A stretch of 64,000 bases of DNA from Pseudomonas viridiflava (GCF_900602065.1 NZ_UWFN01000116.1:1-64000), one strand, 5' to 3'; shown: positions 36,105 through 44,999, numbered from the stretch's first letter. Translations and numbers: made by a program. The notes: generated by a model not told the origin, from the sequence alone.

Positions 36105-37067
36105 TTAACGCAGTCCCAATTTCCGACGTTGGGCGCTGAACGCCATCAAGGCCCGATCGCGCCACGCGCGACGCGACTCCAAGTCACCTTGGCTCAGGTA
36201 CTGACGCCGTTGGCCTTCAACTTCCTTGACCAGTTTTGGGCTCCACTCCTGGCTATGGCAGCGCGAGTCCGCAATGCTACGGTAGAGTGGGCCGAGGCGT
36301 TGGGCGTAGTCGGCAACTCCGCCCACCGCGTTCAGGTCGATGGTCTCAAACGGCCCCATGAACGACCAGCGCCAGCCCAGGCCGTCACGTATGGTTTTAT
36401 CGATGTCTTCACAGGATGCCACGCCTTCTTCCACCAAGGCCCAGGCCTCGCGCAGCAGCACGGCTTGAAGGCGATTCAACACGAACCCTTCAACTTCCTT
36501 GTGCACATGGACGACGCTCTGGCCAACAGCTTCCATCAGCGCAGCAGTGAAATTGACGACCTCTTGAGCGGTCTGCGGGGAGGGCACGATTTCAACCACC
36601 GGGACCAGATAAGGCGGGTTCACCGGGTGCGCGATGATGACCCTAGATGAGATATTCAGCCCTGACGCAAATGCAGAGGCGGGGATGCCCGAAGTGGAGC
36701 TGCCGATGATCAGGTCAGAGGAGGCAATCTCCTCCAGAGCAACCATGAGGGTCCGCTTGACATCCGTGCGCTCCAGAATGGATTCTTGGACATAGACAGC
36801 GCCTTCTACCGCTTCGGCCAGCGTGTCGCAGACGGTCAGCCGTGCGAGGATTTGTTCGGCCGAGTCGGCGAGCAGCCCGAATTCGGTTAGGTCGCCAATT
36901 TGCTTCGCGATCAGCGGTACCGCGGCTTGTGAAATAGCGGGGTTGGCGTCATAGATTCTGACCTGGAGTCCTGCTCTGGCGAACACCAACGCCCACCCCG
37001 CACCTACGAGACCGGCACCTACGATCGCGACGTGCCGGCCTCTAGTTAGGGTTTCAAGTTCACGCAT
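36105..37067 (-). CDS. 3-hydroxyacyl-CoA dehydrogenase-family oxidoreductase (L-gulonate dehydrogenase-like)
   Basis: A 320-residue NAD enzyme. VAIVGAGLVGAGWALVFARA is the Rossmann motif, SSTSGIPASAF the conserved Ser region and VIIAHPVNPPYLVPVVEIVP the catalytic His-Pro block with NPP. VEGFVLNRLQAVLLREAWAL opens the C-terminal domain. The size and the H-P-x-N-P-P-Y motif fit the lambda-crystallin/L-gulonate 3-dehydrogenase and carnitine dehydrogenase branch, which acts on free 3-hydroxy acids rather than CoA esters. It overlaps the preceding gene by eight bases and is the last gene of the ABC operon. Confidence 0.88.
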   Translation of the reverse strand: MRELETLTRGRHVAIVGAGLVGAGWALVFARAGLQVRIYDANPAISQAAVPLIAKQIGDLTEFGLLADSAEQILARLTVCDTLAEAVEGAVYVQESILERTDVKRTLMVALEEIASSDLIIGSSTSGIPASAFASGLNISSRVIIAHPVNPPYLVPVVEIVPSPQTAQEVVNFTAALMEAVGQSVVHVHKEVEGFVLNRLQAVLLREAWALVEEGVASCEDIDKTIRDGLGWRWSFMGPFETIDLNAVGGVADYAQRLGPLYRSIADSRCHSQEWSPKLVKEVEGQRRQYLSQGDLESRRAWRDRALMAFSAQRRKLGLR

Positions 37068-37977
37068 TGTTAGTTACCTTCGATAGTTGGTTTTGGCCAA
37101 GGCAAATTTCTGTCAAACGAAGGCCTTGGGAAGTTATCCGCGAGGGGAACACGTCTTTGAGACGCTCCTCGTGAATCGGAATAAGGCGTTTGGGTTCGTA
37201 GTCGACGGACTTGAGCATTTCTTCGGTGGCCATGACCAAGTTGTTCTGACTGCCCACCGCGAGCCCTACGGGCGTGATCGCCAACTCTCCCCGCAACTGG
37301 CCATCGACGACGTCCGAGCCGGATAAAAAGTTGTCATAGCTATAGACCAGGTCCCCCGCTAAGACCCATGAGTCTTGGGACTGAGGGGCCAAGTCGTTGC
37401 GCACATGCACCCACATCGAGGCATAGGTATGGCTGTCGTACGCGACATGCAGGTCGATACCGGGCAAGAAGTCGGCCATCGGGCCGTCGATGCATCTCAG
37501 GCGACCGTCCTTCGCCAGGGTCACGGCGCGCAGGACATCCGAAGGGTCGGTGGCAACCATCATCCAATGTTGCTGGCGGGGGGGCAGGGACATCACCCAA
37601 ACCCATTTGGCGAGCTCTTTCTCCTGAATGTAGAACGTGGCATTGGGGAATGCATCGGTGTTGCCCAAGTGATCGAAGTGAGCGTGGGTGAGGATGACAG
37701 TATCTACTTCCTCCGGGGTGACACCGCACTGCGGAAGCACCACTGCCGGTGAGTGCCAGTTCAGGACGCCAAATTTTTGTTCTAGGTAGGCCCCGTAGTC
37801 TTTGCTGTTGTAGCCAACGTCGATCATGATCGTCCTTCCATGACCTTTGATGACCACGTAGCAATATGGAAGCTTTCGAGTCCCCTGATTATGCGCGCCG
37901 TACACGATCCCGCTTGCGGCATAATCTTCTACGTAGCTGTATTCCAATACCCAGATGGAGTAAGCATTGTTGGACAT
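37060..37977 (-). CDS. Metallo-beta-lactamase-fold hydrolase (lactonase-like)
   Basis: A 305-residue protein. LTHAHFDHLGN is the HxHxDH metal site, with further ligands in WVLAGDLVYSYDN (Asp) and LIPIHEERL (His). The N-terminal GRTIMIDVGYN is also typical. The layout matches N-acyl-homoserine-lactonase-like (AiiA group) hydrolases. In this operon it more likely opens a lactone or ester formed in sugar-acid metabolism than quenches quorum signals. GAGGTGACCT precedes the ATG at 37977. No signal peptide is visible. Confidence 0.87.
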   Translation of the reverse strand: MSNNAYSIWVLEYSYVEDYAASGIVYGAHNQGTRKLPYCYVVIKGHGRTIMIDVGYNSKDYGAYLEQKFGVLNWHSPAVVLPQCGVTPEEVDTVILTHAHFDHLGNTDAFPNATFYIQEKELAKWVWVMSLPPRQQHWMMVATDPSDVLRAVTLAKDGRLRCIDGPMADFLPGIDLHVAYDSHTYASMWVHVRNDLAPQSQDSWVLAGDLVYSYDNFLSGSDVVDGQLRGELAITPVGLAVGSQNNLVMATEEMLKSVDYEPKRLIPIHEERLKDVFPSRITSQGLRLTEICLGQNQLSKVTNNA

Positions 37978-37993
37978 AGGTCACCTCTTGTTT

Positions 37994-38572
37994 TTATATA
38001 TTTTGTGAAGATAGATGGATTTGCGGGGCATCGGCTTCGTCCAACCGTGAGCAGCATGCGCAACCGTCCGCAAAGTCGATAGTCTGCAGGCGCACCATGG
38101 GGTCCGCAGCGCATCGCAACATTGAGCACACAGCTTCAAGGGACAAAACCATGCTCGGAATGGCGATCCTGAGCTGGTCCGGATTGTTGACCGAGCGGCG
38201 CAGGCTCCGGGCGATTTCATCGATTGCCGATGCAGCCTTGGTCAAATGCGCATAGTGAGCAGTGGCTATCGCGGGTGGTCGTATTTTGAGCAAGCCTTCG
38301 CGACACTCTTCAATCTGATCCAGTGGTGTGGAAGACAGGTTGTAGTAGGCCTCGAAACAGCTTTTTGCCTGGCCAAGGATGAGCAGCCCTGCCAGCTGAC
38401 CGATGACACCATTGATTTGATCGTAGTAAGGTCGAATGCGTGCCGCGTAGAAAACCCAGTCGTCCGTTCTTTGTCCAACGCCCACTTCTTCAAGGTGATT
38501 GAGGTCGACCTTCTTGTAAGCCTGCTCGGAAATTCCAAAACGCGTGGATGTGAGTTGGATGGTCATTTTCAT
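37994..38572 (-). CDS. Unknown protein of the catabolic operon, 192 aa
   Basis: A mainly helical protein: DDWVFYAARIRPYYDQINGV, then GQLAGLLILGQAKSCFEAYY and ATAHYAHLTKAASAIDEIA. The C-terminal tail carries FADGCACCSRL, a cluster of three Cys. There is no signal peptide or convincing membrane helix. I recognise no family. GGGAG lies upstream of two alternative starts (38572, 38566). It sits between the substrate-binding protein and the hydrolase genes, so a role in the same pathway is likely. A metal or redox site at the Cys cluster is a guess. Confidence 0.75.
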   Translation of the reverse strand: MKMTIQLTSTRFGISEQAYKKVDLNHLEEVGVGQRTDDWVFYAARIRPYYDQINGVIGQLAGLLILGQAKSCFEAYYNLSSTPLDQIEECREGLLKIRPPAIATAHYAHLTKAASAIDEIARSLRRSVNNPDQLRIAIPSMVLSLEAVCSMLRCAADPMVRLQTIDFADGCACCSRLDEADAPQIHLSSQNI

Positions 38573-38583
38573 TGCTCCCGTGC

Positions 38584-38609
38584 AAGCCTGAGCCCATGGG
38601 CCCAGGCTT
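38584..38609 (-). other. Intercistronic hairpin after the binding-protein gene
   Basis: AAGCCTGAGCCCATGGGCCCAGGCTT is an almost perfect stem with no T-run, 9 bases after the binding-protein stop. Such stems commonly protect the 3' end of the binding-protein mRNA and raise its level relative to downstream genes. Here the gene order puts it before the unknown protein. Confidence 0.6.
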
Positions 38610-38617
38610 CATCCAGA

Positions 38618-39874
38618 TTATCGCGCGTCGAAAGCTTTCACTTTCGTCAGGCGATAGAGATCGGCAGGCGCATCACATTTACTGCAGTTGATCCCGGGTT
38701 CGTTCGCCGCAGGTCGTGCCGCATCCGCCGGTAATGGCTGGATCGTGGCGCCTGGCGTTGGCACACCATCAGTGGCGGATTGCAGCGATATTTCGGGAAG
38801 CAGGTTTTGATCGAAGACTTCTGTTACAAAGGAGTCGGGAACCTTACCTTCGGGCAATACGTTGCACTCGGGCGTTACCTTATCACCGGCACACACCGTG
38901 ACTTTGTCAGCAGGTACCCAGGGCAATGCATACTCAATATTATGAGTTTTCATTTCGCGCTTGTCTTGGAGCTGCTCCATCATCAATTTGAATGCCAGGC
39001 CCGCTGCGGCGGGCGGTGAACCGGCGGAGACGCCGCGCAGGCCTTGCGATTTATACTCAGGATTGGCCAGCCCAAGGCGGAAGCCGTTCGAGTTTTCGCC
39101 CGTGATAGGAACCAACTTGTGGTTCGCGGCAATCAAGGCTTTCAGGGCGCCGTTCTCGCCTGCCTGAGCCCAAATGCCTTCGACATCCGGGTGGGCGGCA
39201 AGGGCCTTGGCCGTCTCTTGTTGGGTAGTGCGGTCATCCCAGTAACCGTAGTATTCAGCTACCACCTGTATGCCGGGATACTTCTTGAATACCGACATGG
39301 CACCATCAAAGTGGCGTTTGTCGACGGAGTTACCAGGCACGCCCCGGCTCAGGAAAATCTTGCCTTTGCCGTGAAGTTCGTTGACTAGGGCCTGCGCCGT
39401 GTTTTCACCAAAACCCGCAGTGATGTAGCTGACGTTATAGGCACAGGGTTCCGTGACCGTCGAGTCGTACATGTAGAAGAGAGTGCCCTTTTCGCAACCT
39501 TTCTTGATTGTCCGGTTGAGGGCGGTCGGCGAAACAGGGAAGCTCACGATGCCATCAGCACCGGCGGCGACCATACTTTCATACGCGGATATCTGGGCTT
39601 GGACATCTGTGCCGGAAATAACCTCCCGGAGCTCCACCAACTTGTCGTAGGGGGGCGTTTTAGCTAACGCCTTGACTAGGTTAGCCGCCTCGGACTGCCA
39701 TGCGTTGCCGCTATAGCTCAAGCTAAGGTAGATGAGGTAATGGTCTTTCGGAGCCGCGCTGATGTCGGCCGCCATGCCACTGAGCAGCATAGGGGCAATA
39801 ACCCCGAGGAATAAAACCTTCAGTTTGCGGCGGAGCTTAGAGGCCTGCTTTTCGAATGCGCTCTTCATTTTCAT
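38618..39874 (-). CDS. Periplasmic sugar-type ABC substrate-binding protein
   Basis: A 418-residue precursor from the ATG at 39874. The signal sequence is a basic start, a hydrophobic core (VLFLGVIAPMLLSGMA) and A-D-I-S-A-A as probable cleavage site. The mature part is a ribose/galactose-type type I binding protein (YLSLSYSGNAWQSEAANLVK; GADGIVSFPVSPTALNRTIK; EGIWAQAGENGALKALIAAN). The C-terminus has an extension of about 60 residues with INCSKCDAP, a CxxC that I do not expect in this family. It delivers the pathway substrate to the two permeases encoded next to it. Confidence 0.9.
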   Translation of the reverse strand: MKMKSAFEKQASKLRRKLKVLFLGVIAPMLLSGMAADISAAPKDHYLIYLSLSYSGNAWQSEAANLVKALAKTPPYDKLVELREVISGTDVQAQISAYESMVAAGADGIVSFPVSPTALNRTIKKGCEKGTLFYMYDSTVTEPCAYNVSYITAGFGENTAQALVNELHGKGKIFLSRGVPGNSVDKRHFDGAMSVFKKYPGIQVVAEYYGYWDDRTTQQETAKALAAHPDVEGIWAQAGENGALKALIAANHKLVPITGENSNGFRLGLANPEYKSQGLRGVSAGSPPAAAGLAFKLMMEQLQDKREMKTHNIEYALPWVPADKVTVCAGDKVTPECNVLPEGKVPDSFVTEVFDQNLLPEISLQSATDGVPTPGATIQPLPADAARPAANEPGINCSKCDAPADLYRLTKVKAFDAR

Positions 39875-39923
39875 ACCTTTTGTTGTTCTAGTGGTTATGA
39901 ATTTCAACGTTGACGGACATTGC

Positions 39924-40970
39924 TCAGGTTTTACGTCTTACACCCTTCAGCGAACGTAGGTAATCCATTGCTCCATCGTGCTGGAGTAAAATGGCGAACA
40001 GGATGATTGCGCCGGAGATGACAGTTCTCCAGCCTTGGGAAAAACCTAGGCTGGAAATGATCATGTCGAGAATCGTCAGGAGCAGGGCACCTGCGAGAGT
40101 TCCTACGAAGCTGCCGCGGCCACCGTTGATGGCAGAGCCGCCGATCACCACCGCCGCGACTGACGGCAGCAGATATGGCTCCCCCATCCGCAAGGTCGCG
40201 CCATTGGAGTATCCAACCAGCAGCATTCCGGCGATGCCGGCCAGTAGCCCACAGAGGCCATAGGTCATCACCGTCAGGCGAGTTGTGTGCAAGCCGGCGA
40301 ATTTCGCCGCGACGGCATTTGAGCCAAGCGCATATAGGCGGGTACCGAAGCGTGTACGGGATTGGATGATGAATGCTATAACCGCGCCGATCAGGGTGAG
40401 TATGACGATCACCGGAGTGCCTGCGATGCGTCCGTTCATTATCCAGCTCAGGACTTTGGGCGAGGCCCCATTAGGTGAGCCGCCAGTAGCGCCAAGGCAC
40501 AAGCTGTACACGATAATGCCCATGGCCAGCGTCATGATGAAGGCCGGCACTTTAAAAACCGCTACACCCAATCCATTTAAGGCGCCCACTCCGGCACAGA
40601 GTCCAAGGACGGCCACGATTTTCCACAGGCTTCCATCCGCGCCCACCCATACGGCGGTCAGAATTGCGCCCATGGTCAAAACCGACGGGATCGAAAGATC
40701 CAAGCCGCCGATCAGAACCACAAGGCCTTGGCCGAACGACACAACCACCAGAAACGAGCAGAGGATCAAAATCGTTTCAAACTGCTGGTAGCCCCCAGCG
40801 TTTGGATTGATCCATTTGGCAGCCACGAGCGCCAGTACACAAAGAATGAACACGCCTGCAGTATTCAATGTTTCGCGGGAAAGACGTGCCGAGGTGCGGC
40901 TGTCTTTAGTAGCTTCCTTCACGGTAGGCGCCTGCACGGGTTTTGCCGAGTTAATCTGTATTCCAGTCAT
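39924..40970 (-). CDS. Ribose-type ABC transporter permease 1
   Basis: A 348-residue RbsC/XylH-family permease with eight or more membrane helices after a hydrophilic N-terminus. GLVVLIGGLDLSIPSVLTMG, ALGSNAVAAKFAGLHTTRLT and VAAVVIGGSAINGGRGSFVG are the family signatures. It begins one base after the stop of the other permease gene, so the two are coupled and probably form a heterodimer. Confidence 0.93.
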   Translation of the reverse strand: MTGIQINSAKPVQAPTVKEATKDSRTSARLSRETLNTAGVFILCVLALVAAKWINPNAGGYQQFETILILCSFLVVVSFGQGLVVLIGGLDLSIPSVLTMGAILTAVWVGADGSLWKIVAVLGLCAGVGALNGLGVAVFKVPAFIMTLAMGIIVYSLCLGATGGSPNGASPKVLSWIMNGRIAGTPVIVILTLIGAVIAFIIQSRTRFGTRLYALGSNAVAAKFAGLHTTRLTVMTYGLCGLLAGIAGMLLVGYSNGATLRMGEPYLLPSVAAVVIGGSAINGGRGSFVGTLAGALLLTILDMIISSLGFSQGWRTVISGAIILFAILLQHDGAMDYLRSLKGVRRKT

Positions 40971-40971
40971 G

Positions 40972-41934
40972 TCATGCCCTCTTCACGCCAAACCTGTCAC
41001 CCGCATTCATGAGGCCAACTGCCAGGATCATGACAACGCCCTGCAGCAAGCCGATATAGAATGACTGAACACCTACCGAGAACAGTAGCTTCTGCAGCAG
41101 CATCAGGCTGGCTGCGCCAATGATGCTGCCGGTCAAGCCACCTTTGCCGCCACGAAACGAAGTACCTCCAAGCGCGATTGCCGCAAACGTCAGCAGCAAC
41201 AAGGAGTTCCCGGCCGTCGGGTTGCCCGTTGCGGTCTGGGCTGAAAGCATGAAGCCGCTCAAGCCGTAGAGGGCCCCAGCAAAAACAAAGGCCAGGCAGC
41301 GAGTCCGTTTCACTTCAATGCCCGAAAGCGCGGCGGCATGTTCATCCTGGCCGACCGCATAAAGAGAGACGCCAAAATTGGTTTTCCGGGCTATCGCCCA
41401 TAGCCCTACCACTGCCAGCATGACCAGCCCCGACACCGGAAAACCCGCCACAGTGTCCGTCAGATTCTCACTGAGCCAATCAGCGACAGCCCCGCCCGGT
41501 GCATCGAGCACCACAAGGGCCAATCCACCCGTCATGATCATCGTCGCCAAGGTAATGGCAATGGATTGGAATCCACCGTAGGCGATGAGCGCCCCATTGA
41601 TCAGACCGACCCCTGCGCCTACTGACAACGCAAGTCCCAAGCTTCCAAGAGCCCCCAATGCGTCATCCATGGGATGTGTTGCTAGGATGACATTCACCAG
41701 CGAGATGATCCCTGCCACGGAAAGGTCGAAGCCGCGCAACAGTACGATCAGCGTCCCGCCGGCAGCGGCGATAGCCAAGGGCGCCGCGTTGTTGACCAGA
41801 TCGCTGAAGGCAGAGACGCTCAGCGCACTGCGCTCGATGCTTACGTATGCAACTAACAGCACGATGTATAAGAGCGCCGCGGTGCCTGCGCTGCTCTTGG
41901 CGAGAGTCGAGAGTGAGACATTATTCGCTGTCAT
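40972..41934 (-). CDS. Ribose-type ABC transporter permease 2
   Basis: A 320-residue RbsC-family permease from the ATG at 41934, which overlaps the ATPase stop by four bases (ATGA). The signatures are GGTLIVLLRGFDLSVAGIIS, AVGQDEHAAALSGIEVKRTR and FAAIALGGTSFRGGKGGLTG. A longer in-frame reading extends into the ATPase gene and is not credible. Confidence 0.92.
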   Translation of the reverse strand: MTANNVSLSTLAKSSAGTAALLYIVLLVAYVSIERSALSVSAFSDLVNNAAPLAIAAAGGTLIVLLRGFDLSVAGIISLVNVILATHPMDDALGALGSLGLALSVGAGVGLINGALIAYGGFQSIAITLATMIMTGGLALVVLDAPGGAVADWLSENLTDTVAGFPVSGLVMLAVVGLWAIARKTNFGVSLYAVGQDEHAAALSGIEVKRTRCLAFVFAGALYGLSGFMLSAQTATGNPTAGNSLLLLTFAAIALGGTSFRGGKGGLTGSIIGAASLMLLQKLLFSVGVQSFYIGLLQGVVMILAVGLMNAGDRFGVKRA

Positions 41935-43484
41935 GCGGCTTCCCCCGCGCCATGGCGTTGGTGCCCCGTTGCCGCCGCGACAAGCGCTGTTTCCTCGATG
42001 TCCTCGCCTTGGAGTTCGGCGGCTATACGGCCTCGATAGATGACCAGGCATCGCTCGCTCAACCGCACTAGCTCCGCCAACTCCGAGGAGTACAGAAGGA
42101 CGGCGCCCCCTTTGCTGGCAAAATCTTCGATCGCGAGGTACAGCGCCTGTTTTGTGCCTACATCCACTCCACGAGTAGGGTCGAACAGCAGCAACGTATT
42201 CGCCTTCGTCAGGAGCACTCGCCCAAGTAGCGCTTTCTGCTGATTACCGCCGGACAGGTCTTTGATCTGAAAATCAAGGTAGCGCTGTTGGAGGTCTACT
42301 TGCCCAGAGACATCTCTGGCCAATTCCCGTTCACTTTTACGAGTGGTGAAGCCCAGCAGGCCGATCAGGTGCAATGCGGACACCGCCATGTTGGACCGTA
42401 CCGACAAGTCGCCGAAGATCCCTTGAGTCTTGCGCTCTTCTGGGAGCAACGCGACCTGAACACCGGCGGCGAGCGCGGCTGCTGGCGAGTTGATGACGAC
42501 CTTCTTGCCTTCGATTTCAATCGTGCCGCTTCGTTTGGCGATCAGACCATAAAGCGCATGAAACAAGTCGCTCTGGCCTTGGCCGTCGAGACCCGCCAAG
42601 CCGACAATCTGCCCAGGGTAAAGGGCTAGGTCAAGATCGTTAACCATGCCGGCACTGAGGCTCGTTACTCGCAGGCGTGGCGTTTGTTGCTGGGTCTCGG
42701 CGTGATCGCGACGTAAAGGTTTCTGTTTAGACGCCATGCGCTGGCCAACCATCATTTCGAAGATTTTCGCGTCGTCGGTATCACGAAGGTCAGTAGTGCC
42801 GATGCTGCAACCACTGCGCAAGACAGTTGCCTGGCTACAGAGCTGGCGGATCTCATTCAACCGATGAGATATGTAGAGCACCGCAGTGCCCTTGGCGGTT
42901 TCTTTGCGGATCAGGTCAAACAACCAGTCAGTCGAGGGTAGAACCGCAGTAGGTTCGTCAAGAATCAGCAGGGAGGGCTCGTGGCTGAGCGCTCTGATAA
43001 TCTCCAGCCGTTGGCGATCTGCAAGGGACAGGTCACTGACGAGTGTGGACGGACGGAGCTCGGACAGGCCAAACTTGAGCAGCGTGGCAGCTGCAGTGTC
43101 ACAGCTTCTGGCGTCGGAATTCAATCCGAACCAGTTTTTTTTGAGGCACGGCAATGCCAGGTTTTCGGCCACCGTCAGGTTGGGTAGCAGGCTCAGCTCC
43201 TGGAACGCAGTGGTGATACCGGTCGCCCGTGCCTGAAGGATCGATCGGGGGGAGTAGGGGGTCCCTCTGAACGTCATGGAGCCGCTGTTAGGACTGACCA
43301 CTCCGGTCAATATCTTTACCAAAGTAGACTTTCCGGCACCATTTTCACCCAGGAGGGCGTGCACCTCACCTCGATTGATTTCGAAGCTGACACCACCCAA
43401 AGCATGCGTGGGGCCATAGGACTTGCGCAGGCCGACCACCTGCAATATCGGAGTTTCTTGGTGTGCGGACGCCTGCATCTTCAT
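41931..43484 (-). CDS. Ribose-type ABC transporter ATPase (two NBDs)
   Basis: About 517 residues with two nucleotide-binding domains, as in RbsA/XylG. The first has Walker A GENGAGKST, signature LSLADRQRLEI and Walker B SLLILDEPT. The second has a degenerate Walker A region (GLAGLDGQGQSDLFHALYGL), signature LSGGNQQKALLGR and LLLFDPTRGVDVG. It is the first gene of the minus-strand operon, and a LacI-type operator lies about 95 bases upstream. It energises uptake of the unknown substrate with the binding protein and permeases downstream. Confidence 0.94.
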   Translation of the reverse strand: MKMQASAHQETPILQVVGLRKSYGPTHALGGVSFEINRGEVHALLGENGAGKSTLVKILTGVVSPNSGSMTFRGTPYSPRSILQARATGITTAFQELSLLPNLTVAENLALPCLKKNWFGLNSDARSCDTAAATLLKFGLSELRPSTLVSDLSLADRQRLEIIRALSHEPSLLILDEPTAVLPSTDWLFDLIRKETAKGTAVLYISHRLNEIRQLCSQATVLRSGCSIGTTDLRDTDDAKIFEMMVGQRMASKQKPLRRDHAETQQQTPRLRVTSLSAGMVNDLDLALYPGQIVGLAGLDGQGQSDLFHALYGLIAKRSGTIEIEGKKVVINSPAAALAAGVQVALLPEERKTQGIFGDLSVRSNMAVSALHLIGLLGFTTRKSERELARDVSGQVDLQQRYLDFQIKDLSGGNQQKALLGRVLLTKANTLLLFDPTRGVDVGTKQALYLAIEDFASKGGAVLLYSSELAELVRLSERCLVIYRGRIAAELQGEDIEETALVAAATGHQRHGAGEAA

Positions 43485-43916
43485 CACCTGCTGTTATTTT
43501 TATTTTGAGTCGGCTGATGATCGAGGCCTTGCCTCGTTTCTGCCGTTTCGTATCGCGTAAACCGCCTTTTTCAGGTGATTGCATACGCATGCACTTGAGT
43601 CTATGACCAAGCTCTGGGGGTGGTCAAGCGAAATCAGGTTTGCGTCGTTTCCCGCCTGGGAGGGCGCCCTTGAGGCTATGAATTGCCATACGCTAAGTCA
43701 CCAAAGGGCATCCTGGCTCCAAGCTTAGCTCTTTGCGATCGAACCACTTGATGCTCGGGCTGATAGGTGGGTGATATACATGCGGATCATCGTGACCTTC
43801 ATAGCCTCAACGCAAACCTCGTCCACAAATCGATTCGTCTGCAAGCCCTGAAAAGCCAGGCGCTCCCACCTGCATTTATTCCGTTAGCCATGCCGCTGGA
43901 TGCGTCGCCGGTCGCG
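43485..43916. other. Leader of the ABC operon and flank of the intron remnant
   Basis: Apart from the operator at 43580 I see no feature. From about 43770 the + frame may hold the much-eroded N-terminal part of the intron protein, but no motif is readable before 43917. Confidence 0.4.
43580..43593. promoter_or_regulatory. LacI-family operator upstream of the ABC operon
   Basis: TGCATACGCATGCA differs from the two other sites at one base (C for T at the centre-right). It lies about 95 bases before the ATPase start and places the whole minus-strand operon in the LacI regulon. Confidence 0.8.
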
Positions 43917-44480
43917 CTGAAGGGCCAGAAGGTGAACTGGATATTGGATGCGGATATCACGTCGTTCTTCGATGAGATCGACCATGATTCTAGAACACCG
44001 TATTGCAGCCGGCGTCTGCTCGGACTGATCTGCAAATGGCTTCAAGCGGGTGTTATGGAGGATGGCCGTAGGTTGGCTGCGACCAAGGGGGACTCCCCAA
44101 GGCGCAGTGATTGTCGTGCGTTACGCGGATGACAGTGTGGTGGGTTTCAGGACGCAATGGTAGGCTCAGCAGTTCTTGGAGCAATTGCGGGAACGGCTAA
44201 CCGGGTTGTCCGTGGGTACTTCAATTACCACGCGTTGCCGCGAAACCTGATACGTCTTGGCAGTTGCCGGTATGCCGTCTATGGCGGCAAGCCCTCAAAC
44301 GTCGCAACCAGCGTCATCGGCTTCAATGGTCACGCTACGGACGCCTTGTCTCTATATACCAAGACCCAGAAATGCACATCCTTATCCTGAGGGTCGCTTT
44401 GCGTCACGTACCCAAGGCAGGAGCCGTATGCGGCAGTTCCGCATGTAGGGATCTGGGCGGGGGGCGGCAGGTAACCAGAT
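43917..44480 (+). mobile_element. ltrA: Group II intron remnant with broken reverse transcriptase/maturase
   Basis: Pieces of a group II intron-encoded protein are in order but in several frames. LKGQKVNWILDADITSFFDE and KWLQAGVMEDG come from the RT domain. TPQGAVI is then joined directly to VVRYADDSVVGF (the YADD active site at 44122), with the residues normally between them deleted. A stop follows, then RVVRGYFNYHALPRNLIRLG and RRNQRHRLQWSRYGRL from the maturase/thumb region. The end has GAGCCGTATGCGGCAGTTCC and a GGGCGGGGGGCGGCAGGTAA stretch resembling the intron's 3' RNA domains. It is dead, with at least one internal deletion and several frameshifts. Confidence 0.85.
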
Positions 44481-44653
44481 AAGTCACGGCATTAATATCA
44501 GCGAAAGTGGCTACTGCTTTATCAAGATCAAGTGCCCGCAACACTGCCGGCGTTCGTTACGCTAAGGGATGACCAATCAAGCCAGTACCTGTCGCCAGAC
44601 TGGGTGGGCTTCAGTTTATCAAGGCTCGTTTCAAAGAAATGTTAGTCACCAAT

Positions 44654-44689
44654 CGAATTCAGCCCATGCGCGAGCTTAGTAAGACTTGC
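44654..44689. repeat. 36-bp dispersed repeat, copy 2
   Basis: Matches 6365-6400 with two C/T substitutions. It lies about 170 bases after the group II intron remnant, supporting an origin in mobile DNA. Confidence 0.75.
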
Positions 44690-44999
44690 TAACTGGAGCT
44701 TGCATGGAAGCAATTCCCCAAAGGAGTTACATTGAGGAAGTTGCAATTGCAGAATTTGTGAATATGGGCGCGTGTTCAAATGGACGTAACGTGATAAAGG
44801 TCATCCTGAAAGGGTAATGGAGCGTTCCCTTTAAATTAGCTAAGTATTGCGTAGAGTCCGGCCCGGACTTAGGGCCGGCCTGCCTCAAGGCACCATCCTG
44901 AGTACCTAGCCTCTGATGATCTCAGGCTGGTTGCAAGGGACGAGTTTTTAGCCGTATTTTTAAGCGTCAGGCTGAAACAACCCAGCGCGGAGAAAACTT

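Noticed and set aside
35041-36165. 374-codon minus-strand frame opposite the SDR
   Set aside because: The + strand SDR is clear-cut, with cofactor and catalytic motifs; the minus frame has no domain.
37060-37977. Dedicated quorum-quenching lactonase
   Set aside because: The fold fits AHL lactonases, but operon context points to a catabolic ester or lactone; no luxI/luxR genes are near.
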